Source of the DNA: an uncultured Chitinophagales bacterium
GTDB lineage: Bacteria; Bacteroidota; Bacteroidia; Chitinophagales; Chitinophagaceae
Assembly (NCBI GenBank): GCA_946886475.1
Contig: CAMPIQ010000095.1
Coordinates: 1-14,648 of the forward strand
DNA length: 14,648 bases
Direction: 5' to 3'
Shown: in pieces, positions 8,002 through 13,638 of the stretch
How positions within the stretch are numbered: position 1 is the stretch's first letter
Layout: the number at the start of each line of letters is the position of its first letter
Notes under the pieces: model-generated
What the model saw: only the letters and a program-made list of their open reading frames with translations
What the model was told of the DNA's origin: nothing
The model's database searches: none
Position numbers and translations under genes: made by a program

Positions 8002-9372
8002 CTAATACAATTTTCTGGTCAGGCCAATATGAATACCTGTGCTCATTAAAGGTAATTTTCCAACTCCCATATCCGCAACAGGGATCCTGAGATAGGGCTC
8101 TATCCTCAGGCTACCGATATTGGCAATTTTATATGTATAACCTGCAGTGAGCTGAAGTGCAGAGAACAGGTTTTGGGAGGAATTTTTGTAGGACCTGTAA
8201 TGGGTTGATGAAGTTCCTGAACTGTTATAATAATACACATATTCATAGGCTTCCTTCTTCATAAAATAAGATGACAGGCCAATGGTTGAAAACAATTCAC
8301 GCCTTTCATTGCTTTTAAAGTTATAACGTACGCTAATGGGCACATCCCACATGATGCATTTGCCCGACACCTCGCTTATCTTTGTATTTGGCGGCAGGTA
8401 AATTCCTTTGCTGTTAAAATATTCCCCGTCCGTATAGTATAATTTTTTACTTATAAAAGCACCTGCTTCAATGCTCCACTTTTCATTGAACCTGTAACCG
8501 GCCAAAGCACCATAATCAAAACCAAGGTTTTCCACCTTCTGGAATTTTATAGTAGTGGCATCAATGCCGCCCATGATACCGGCATAGAATTTATAATCCT
8601 TCACTTTACCGGGTTGCTTCCTGTTTGCTTCAATGGTGGAATCAAAATTTTGTAATAAGGTATTCCTTATCTCCTTTTGATTACCGGCCATGATTCCATC
8701 CATGCCGGCATGCTTCCTGAAATTTTCAGCAAAATACTTTGCCGGCCTGCTGGTTTCTGAAGAAATGGCCGTTCCATTTGAAGAAGACATTGCCGATCCC
8801 GGATTAGGTTCCGTTGGGCGCTCGCTTGCTATAACCACACCGGCGCCTGTGCTGATTTTTATTTGCGCTTCTGTATTTGCACCGATGGTGTGTGTTTTTT
8901 TATTTGCAGTAGCGTTGCTTATATCAGTTACCGGTACTCGATTATTATAAAATGAATTTTGATCTTTACCGGTACGGTAATCATCATCAGGCATTTTCCT
9001 TTCATTCTTAAGTACTGCCTGGTGCTGTTGTTCTAAACCGTTAGCAGGTTTTTCAGGAGCTTGTTTTCCGGTTGCAGGTATGGGAACTGCAGGCCGTTCG
9101 TTTACTTCCGACTGTTTAGCAACTACCGGTTCTATTGGAGAATTGTCCCAGCCTGTTCCGAAATAACGATTACAAACCAACCCTAATGGAAGCAATAACA
9201 ATAACCAGAGAAATCGTCCCCTGTTGCTGTTTTTCTTTACCACCTTCACTTCCTGTTCACCATTTTGAAGTGCAAGTGCTATTTTGTTCCAGTCCGCACC
9301 ACTGGTATCAAGGGGATAATGCTCCGCCGCCTTTCTCAACATATCATCCATATCGTTATTTACAAATTGCAT
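8002..9372 (-). CDS. Anti-sigma-like membrane protein with C-terminal outer-membrane beta-barrel
   Basis: 456 residues in four parts. Residues 1-52 are hydrophilic and contain a pattern (DDMLRKAAEHYP, then SGADWNKIALAL) that I recognise from Bacteroidota proteins encoded beside ECF sigma factors. Residues 54-67 form one hydrophobic helix behind basic residues, consistent with an inner-membrane anchor and a cytoplasmic N-terminus. Residues 75-258 are a low-complexity linker rich in Pro, Asn, Ser, Thr and Lys. Residues 259-456 look like an outer-membrane barrel: alternating aromatic strands (FYAGIMGGID, YGALAGYRF, WSIEAGAFIS, DVPISVRYNF) ending in a terminal Tyr. The ATG overlaps the sigma gene by 13 bp, implying coupled translation; another ATG at 9351 is possible. 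Control of the sigma factor is inferred from this context. Whether the barrel really sits in the outer membrane is open. Confidence 0.75.
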   Translation of the reverse strand: MQFVNNDMDDMLRKAAEHYPLDTSGADWNKIALALQNGEQEVKVVKKNSNRGRFLWLLLLLPLGLVCNRYFGTGWDNSPIEPVVAKQSEVNERPAVPIPATGKQAPEKPANGLEQQHQAVLKNERKMPDDDYRTGKDQNSFYNNRVPVTDISNATANKKTHTIGANTEAQIKISTGAGVVIASERPTEPNPGSAMSSSNGTAISSETSRPAKYFAENFRKHAGMDGIMAGNQKEIRNTLLQNFDSTIEANRKQPGKVKDYKFYAGIMGGIDATTIKFQKVENLGFDYGALAGYRFNEKWSIEAGAFISKKLYYTDGEYFNSKGIYLPPNTKISEVSGKCIMWDVPISVRYNFKSNERRELFSTIGLSSYFMKKEAYEYVYYYNSSGTSSTHYRSYKNSSQNLFSALQLTAGYTYKIANIGSLRIEPYLRIPVADMGVGKLPLMSTGIHIGLTRKLY

Positions 9373-9932
9373 ACACCCTTTTGCAGGTCGTTGTTTTTAA
9401 TTATTTTTTGTAACAGCACTCTGGCTTTTGAAAGGTTTGATTTTGAAGTACCAACCGAAATGCCCAGCTGATTGGCAATTTCCTGGTGGGTAAATCCATC
9501 TATCACATATAAATTAAATACGGTTCTGTAAGATGGAGGAAGCTTCTTGATTTCTTTTATCAATTCTTTATACATCAAAGCCTGGTCCGACTGCTGGCTT
9601 CTGTCCACCAGCCAGATATTATCCGCGATATCACCTATTTCGGGTAAAAAATTTTTTTTCCTCAACTGGTCTATCGCGGTATTGATCATGATCATCCGCA
9701 TCCATCCCATCAGGATCATTTCAAGATTTTCTGTGTTGTTGTATTGGAATTTAGAAAAATTGCGAAAGACCTTAACAAAGCCATCATTCACCACATCAAC
9801 AGCTTTATCATAGCGGTAGATATACCTGAAAACGGTCTTTAAACAATACCCATAGTATTTCTCATAAAGGAATCGCTGATCCTTTTGGTTGTTGTGAACA
9901 CAACCAGCAATGATATCTTGCAATTGTTCCAA
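9360..9932 (-). CDS. ECF-family RNA polymerase sigma factor
   Basis: 190 residues. Region 2 spans about 20-92 (YEKYYGYCLKTVFRYIYR, then VNDGFVKVFRNF and WMRMIMINTAIDQLRKK, the -10 and core-binding part). Region 4 spans about 122-178, with LPPSYRTVFNLYVIDGF and the helix-turn-helix FTHQEIANQLGISVGTSKSN (147-166). Regions 1 and 3 are missing, as in extracytoplasmic-function sigma factors. The start is a TTG: the frame is open upstream to a TAA but holds no ATG or GTG, and the next internal ATG (residue 72) would remove most of region 2. A weak start may keep sigma levels low. Its 3' end overlaps the anti-sigma/barrel gene, the usual layout for a sigma factor and its regulator. Target genes are unknown. 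Confidence 0.92.
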   Translation of the reverse strand: MEQLQDIIAGCVHNNQKDQRFLYEKYYGYCLKTVFRYIYRYDKAVDVVNDGFVKVFRNFSKFQYNNTENLEMILMGWMRMIMINTAIDQLRKKNFLPEIGDIADNIWLVDRSQQSDQALMYKELIKEIKKLPPSYRTVFNLYVIDGFTHQEIANQLGISVGTSKSNLSKARVLLQKIIKNNDLQKGVCNL

Positions 9933-9953
9933 TCCGGATAGATTACATTTTAA

Positions 9954-9979
9954 TACGGAAGGGGCACAATAAGGTTGCC
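9954..9979 (-). promoter_or_regulatory. Possible ECF-type (self-regulated) promoter of the sigma gene
   Basis: On the minus strand GGCAAC (9974-9979) is followed after 16 bases by CGTA (9954-9957), about 22 bases before the TTG start of the sigma gene. An AAC-containing -35 and a CGT-type -10 with this spacing are the general form of ECF sigma promoters, many of which control their own gene. The elements are short, so this is a suggestion only. Confidence 0.3.
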
Positions 9980-9997
9980 TTATCAGGGGTAAAATTA

Positions 9998-10027
9998 CAA
10001 AGCTTCTGTATCATACCTTTTCCCAAA
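9998..10027 (-). promoter_or_regulatory. Possible housekeeping promoter of the sigma/barrel operon
   Basis: On the minus strand TTTG (10024-10027) is followed after 18 bases by AAGCTTTG (9998-10005), which differs from TANNTTTG only at the first base. It lies just past the stop codon of the LuxE-like gene, in the 99-bp gap before the sigma gene, and would give a leader of roughly 55-60 bases. I see no clear terminator hairpin in the gap. Confidence 0.35.
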
Positions 10028-10031
10028 TTAA

Positions 10032-11039
10032 TCAAACAACAAGCATACTGCAACCCCTTATATCGGAATTGTCCATTCTGCCTAGTACCTCAAAACTTCC
10101 ATCCGGGTAAGTTCTGCCTATATCGTCGGAGGCAATAAAACTGCAGGAATACATATTAGCCAGGTCAATGATATTAATGGCTCCCGTTGCGGCTGTATTG
10201 GCTGGTAAGGTGTTCAATGGATCGGTTTCATCTCTCAGGAGCACTTTCATCCAGGGTGGAGAAAAGAATTTACCATTGATCCCATAGGCCTGGGATAATA
10301 GTTCCGTCATCCCATATTCCGCATGAATGTCCGTGACATTAAAATTGTCCCGGAATTCCTGGTACAATTCATGGCGGGTAATTTCCTTATGTCTTCCCTT
10401 CATTCCACCGGTTTCCATTACAATGGAATATTTTAGGTGTTGGGGATACTTTCTTCCAAAATCAAGCAATGCATAGGTTACCCCAATAAGGATGGTTTTT
10501 TGTGCCTGCTGTTCAAGTGTTTGAATGGTTGCATCCAGCCTTGATGTTTCATCAAGGTAAAATCCACTGAGCGGATGGCCGCTTTCCTTTATCAGGTGGT
10601 CTGTCATGTATACCAGCGATGACCCGCCTCTTTCCAGGTAAGAAGGCAATAAACCCAGCATACAGTAATCCTTACAGCTTCCATAAAAATGACGGAAGCC
10701 ATCCAGAAAGCTTTTTTCATACATCTTTATAGAACTTACAAAATGCCTGCTGGTTTCCCTGCCGGTGGTGCCGCTGCTTGAAAAAACAATTTCTGCCGGT
10801 GCAATTCCAGTTTCTATCTTATGTGTTTTAAAAAATGATATGGGGAGAAAGGGAATCTGAACAGGGAGGTTAACGCTATCCGGCGTTTTATGTATGGCCT
10901 GGCAATATTGCCGGTACAATTGGTTATGTTCAAACTGGAACCTGTAAACTTCCAGGGCAACAGATGAAAGCTCATTTGCGTTATGAATGTTAAATACCTT
11001 GTGTTCCAGTTCTTTTGATTTAGGTATTTTAACAGGCAT
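10032..11039 (-). CDS. LuxE-like acyl-protein synthetase / AMP-forming ligase domain protein
   Basis: 335 residues from an ATG. Adenylating-enzyme landmarks are present in order: the Ser/Thr/Gly-rich phosphate loop SSSGTTGRETS (87-97), ETGGMKGR (209-216), the A5-type motif YGMTE (242-246) and SDDIGR (304-309), ending shortly after GRMDNSDIRG (320-329). The mobile C-terminal subdomain of full ANL ligases is missing, as in the LuxE family, whose founder activates a fatty acid with ATP and transfers it to a protein cysteine within the fatty-acid reductase complex. No LuxC or LuxD partner is seen nearby. C330, next to the C-terminus, is noted only as a residue, not a proven acyl site. No signal peptide. 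It is divergent from the lipoprotein operon and followed after 97 bp by the sigma factor start. Confidence 0.85.
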   Translation of the reverse strand: MPVKIPKSKELEHKVFNIHNANELSSVALEVYRFQFEHNQLYRQYCQAIHKTPDSVNLPVQIPFLPISFFKTHKIETGIAPAEIVFSSSGTTGRETSRHFVSSIKMYEKSFLDGFRHFYGSCKDYCMLGLLPSYLERGGSSLVYMTDHLIKESGHPLSGFYLDETSRLDATIQTLEQQAQKTILIGVTYALLDFGRKYPQHLKYSIVMETGGMKGRHKEITRHELYQEFRDNFNVTDIHAEYGMTELLSQAYGINGKFFSPPWMKVLLRDETDPLNTLPANTAATGAINIIDLANMYSCSFIASDDIGRTYPDGSFEVLGRMDNSDIRGCSMLVV

Positions 11040-11051
11040 ACTGTAAATTTG
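11019..11051 (+). promoter_or_regulatory. Probable Bacteroidota-type promoter of the lipoprotein operon
   Basis: TAAATTTG (11044-11051) matches TANNTTTG exactly. A weak -33 element, TTTA (11019-11022), lies 21 bases upstream; a better TTTG at 11014-11017 is 26 bases away, probably too far. The element is inside the 26-bp gap between the divergent ATGs, and its upstream part overlaps the 5' end of the LuxE-like gene. The leader would be very short, about 10 bases. Confidence 0.45.
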
Positions 11052-11065
11052 AATAGCAATTATAT

Positions 11066-11512
11066 ATGAAAAAATTACTTGTTTTTAGTGTTATTGCATT
11101 AGCCCTCATCAGTTGTGGCAAAGATAAATTCAAAACAGAACCTCAGGTTGAAATAAAATCGCTTGCACCTTCTGAAGTAAATAAAGGTGAGCTGTTTACC
11201 TTCCGTGCTGTTGTACGAGACCAGGAAGGCGACCTCCAGGATTCCGTTTTACTGGTAAGAAAACGCTTTACCGGAGCCACCCTGCTTACCGTAGATACCC
11301 TGCGTTACGACATCAGTAGTTTTGCTTTTCCCGATAAAACTGTAATAGAGATCTCAGCTGTTTTTTCTTATGGTGAATTCAGGGACGGTTATATTTTTGC
11401 CAACCTTGAAAATCAGGACCGCGAGTTTGCGCTTGGCATCATTGTCAGGGATAAGGCAGGGCACCGCAGTGAATACCAGGAATCGGATAAAATTCTTCTG
11501 AAAAGACTCTAA
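11066..11512 (+). CDS. Small lipoprotein with Ig-like fold (function unknown)
   Basis: 148 residues from an ATG 15 bases after an exact -7-type element. It begins MKKLLVFSVIALALISC: two Lys, a hydrophobic core and a lipobox (LISC) placing the lipidated cysteine at residue 17, so signal peptidase II processing is expected. After the cysteine comes GKDKFKTEPQ, and the remaining 115 or so residues alternate polar and hydrophobic positions like a beta-sandwich (FTFRAVVRDQEGDLQDS, FALGIIVRDKAGHRSEYQ), similar to Ig-like or cadherin-like domains. I recognise no named family or enzymatic motif. It is the first gene of a five-gene plus-strand operon; its TAA is directly followed by the GTG of the next gene. 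Membrane and side are not decided by the sequence. Confidence 0.85.
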   Translation: MKKLLVFSVIALALISCGKDKFKTEPQVEIKSLAPSEVNKGELFTFRAVVRDQEGDLQDSVLLVRKRFTGATLLTVDTLRYDISSFAFPDKTVIEISAVFSYGEFRDGYIFANLENQDREFALGIIVRDKAGHRSEYQESDKILLKRL

Positions 11513-12355
11513 GTGCTGAAAAAGATTTTTGATTTCTTCGTCTTCAGTAGTTTGTTCATAGCTGTTTGTGCCGTACTGATGGCATACCAGGTAAACCTCC
11601 TGTTTGAAACTCCCATTTCTTTTAATCTTTTTGGTTTTGTATTCTGCGGCTCGGTATGCAGTTATAATTTTCATTGGTACCTCACCCCTCCTCTGGTCAG
11701 GGATACTTCGGAAAAACTCGCATGGAACCTTTCCAATAAACCACTCCACCTCATTTTATTTATTGCAGGGCTAGTGGGTTCAGGATTGTTTGCCCTGCTG
11801 ATGATAGAACACTGGTTCTGGTTAGGTGTTACCGCTTTCCTAACTTTTCTGTACTCTGCACCCAAGATACAACTGCCCTTGTTTGGTTACCTGAGAAAAG
11901 TTGCCCTGGCCAAAACTATTTTCCTTGCTTTTGCCTGGACCCATGTTACTACTTTGCTTCCGATGGTGATGCAGTCACCGGAACTTACTGCTCCGCAGGA
12001 ATGGTTTGTTGTAAACCGCTTCTTTTTTATTTATGCCATCTGTATCTTATTTGATTACCGCGATGTGGAAGAAGACAGGAAGGCGGGTATCAGGAGCATG
12101 ATCACCTTTATAAATGCAAAAGGAGTTGACATATTATTCTGGGGGTCATTGGTTGCTTATGCCGGTACCACGGTTATGTTTGCAGGACAGTTCAATATAG
12201 CAGAAACCATTTCATTGCTGATCCCCGGTTGCATCCTGAGCCTGCTTTACTATTATTCCAAAAATAATTTTTCCGATTATTTATATTATTTCATCCTCGA
12301 TGGACTGATGATGCTGTCAGCTCCTTTGCTTCTTTTAGCTAAATTTGCCCGATAA
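11513..12355 (+). CDS. UbiA-like polytopic membrane protein with degenerate first Asp motif
   Basis: 280 residues from a GTG that abuts the preceding TAA; the next ATG (residue 23) would cut into the first helix. The chain is nearly all hydrophobic segments, roughly eight or nine helices, like UbiA prenyltransferases. The second aspartate motif is well kept: FDYRDVEEDRKAGIRS with D181, D184 and D188. The YSAP element of the family's middle part is at 114-117. At the first motif, where prenyltransferases have NDxxD, this protein reads YNFHWYLTPP (51-60): Asn is kept but the Asp residues are absent. Active UbiA enzymes use both Asp motifs to bind Mg-diphosphate, so it may act on an unusual substrate or be catalytically altered. 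It is followed after 10 bp by the M42 peptidase. Confidence 0.75.
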   Translation: MLKKIFDFFVFSSLFIAVCAVLMAYQVNLLFETPISFNLFGFVFCGSVCSYNFHWYLTPPLVRDTSEKLAWNLSNKPLHLILFIAGLVGSGLFALLMIEHWFWLGVTAFLTFLYSAPKIQLPLFGYLRKVALAKTIFLAFAWTHVTTLLPMVMQSPELTAPQEWFVVNRFFFIYAICILFDYRDVEEDRKAGIRSMITFINAKGVDILFWGSLVAYAGTTVMFAGQFNIAETISLLIPGCILSLLYYYSKNNFSDYLYYFILDGLMMLSAPLLLLAKFAR

Positions 12356-12365
12356 TTTCAACAGC

Positions 12366-13475
12366 ATGGCTAAAGCAGCAGTTAAACAGCAAAAATCTAT
12401 TCTGACAGAAACCTCATTAAACTTTTTCCGCGATTATATCAATATGCCTTCACCCGTTGGATTTGAATATACCGGCCAAAGGCTCTGGATGGATTATATC
12501 AAACCAAATGTGGATGAAATTTTTACCGATCCGTATGGAACCGCCGTTGGAGTGGTCAATCCGGCACATCCGTTTAAGGTGGTGATTGAAGCCCACGTAG
12601 ATGAGATCAGCTGGTTTGTAAATTACATTACCAATGAAGGTCTGATTTACCTTAAAAGGAATGGAGGTGTTGATCACCAGATTGCTCCGGCACAAAGGGT
12701 TTTTATTCATGGTAAGAAAGGCGCGGTGAAGGCAGTGTTCGGATGGCCTGCCATTCATACACGGATCAACAATCAGGACAAAGAACCGGTAGCCAAGGTG
12801 GAAAACCTGTTTCTGGATTGTGGTGCAAGGAGTAAAAAAGAAATTGAAGACCTGGGCGTGCATGTAGGTGCAGTGGTTACTTATCAGGATGGATTTGATG
12901 AACTGGCCAATGATTATTATATAGGCCGTGCATTTGATAACCGGATTGGAGGCTTCATGATAGCAGAAGTAGCCAGACTGGTAAAAGCAAACAAAAAGAA
13001 ATTACCTTTTGGTCTCTATGTGGTGAATGCTGTTCAGGAGGAAATTGGATTGCGTGGAGCTGAAATGATCGCCCGCCGTATTAAACCAAATGTGGCCATC
13101 ATCACAGATGTAACACATGATACCTCCACGCCCATGATCAACAAGAATATAGAGGGAGATACCAGTTGCGGCAAAGGACCATCGCTGTCCTATGGACCGG
13201 CGGTTCATAATAAATTATTGAGTTTTGTGGAAACTGTTGCTGAAAAAAATAATATTCCGGTTCAGATGCGGGCTGTTTCAAGGAGTACCGGAACGGATAC
13301 CGATTCATTTGCTTATGCCAATGACGGATGCCCCTCAGTACTGATCTCTATTCCATTGCGATACATGCATACTACGGTGGAAATGTTACACCGCAGGGAT
13401 ATTGAACAAACCATTCAGCTGATGTACCAGACACTCTTAACATTAACGCCACAAACCAAACTCAGTTATTTCTGA
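12366..13475 (+). CDS. M42-family metal-dependent aminopeptidase
   Basis: 369 residues from the ATG at 12366; a TTG at 12345 in the same frame would overlap the UbiA-like gene by 11 bp and is less likely. The M42 (glutamyl aminopeptidase / former endoglucanase M) metal and catalytic sites are all visible: AHVDE (76-80, H77 and D79), GRAFDNRIGG (D191, bridging metal), QEEIGLRGA (E225 and E226, general base and metal), TDVTHDT (D248) and MHTTVEM (H335). GTDTDS (309-314) is also typical. Family members are large oligomeric cytoplasmic enzymes with two metal ions that trim short peptides from the N-terminus. No export signal is present. Its place between membrane proteins and the NoeA-like gene may reflect shared transcription only. 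It is separated by one base from the next small gene. Confidence 0.93.
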   Translation: MAKAAVKQQKSILTETSLNFFRDYINMPSPVGFEYTGQRLWMDYIKPNVDEIFTDPYGTAVGVVNPAHPFKVVIEAHVDEISWFVNYITNEGLIYLKRNGGVDHQIAPAQRVFIHGKKGAVKAVFGWPAIHTRINNQDKEPVAKVENLFLDCGARSKKEIEDLGVHVGAVVTYQDGFDELANDYYIGRAFDNRIGGFMIAEVARLVKANKKKLPFGLYVVNAVQEEIGLRGAEMIARRIKPNVAIITDVTHDTSTPMINKNIEGDTSCGKGPSLSYGPAVHNKLLSFVETVAEKNNIPVQMRAVSRSTGTDTDSFAYANDGCPSVLISIPLRYMHTTVEMLHRRDIEQTIQLMYQTLLTLTPQTKLSYF

Positions 13476-13476
13476 T

Positions 13477-13638
13477 ATGCAGCAGTATCTACTTTATATT
13501 GATCCGGGCAGTGGCAGTTACCTGATACAGGCCATCATTGCAGCCGTATTGGGCATTGCTTTCTTTTTTAAAAACATCATGACGCTCATCAAGCATTATT
13601 TTTTCCGGATCTTCAGAAATAAATCGAAGACCCGGTAA
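13477..13638 (+). CDS. 53-residue single-helix membrane protein with DPGSGS motif
   Basis: A short frame of 53 residues starts at ATG 13477, one base after the M42 stop, and ends with TAA at 13636-13638, whose last A is the first base of the next ATG (TAATG). It reads MQQYLLYIDPGSGSYLIQAI, then a hydrophobic stretch continuing to FFFK (about residues 15-32), then a basic tail (HYFFRIFRNKSKTR). The YIDPGSGS segment before one membrane helix is a pattern I recall from small uncharacterised bacterial proteins, which favours a real gene over chance, as does the tight packing between two certain genes. By the positive-inside rule the basic C-terminus should face the cytoplasm, leaving the DPGSGS segment at the outer face. 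Function unknown. Confidence 0.78.
   Translation: MQQYLLYIDPGSGSYLIQAIIAAVLGIAFFFKNIMTLIKHYFFRIFRNKSKTR

Noticed and set aside
11354..11749. Minus-strand frame of 131 residues
   Set aside because: It is antisense to the lipoprotein and UbiA-like genes, both supported by signal peptide, membrane segments and motifs.
12345..12365. TTG start for the M42 peptidase
   Set aside because: It adds seven residues and overlaps the preceding gene; a good ATG follows at 12366.
12450..12863. Minus-strand frame of 137 residues
   Set aside because: It is fully antisense to the M42 peptidase catalytic region and has no recognisable domain.
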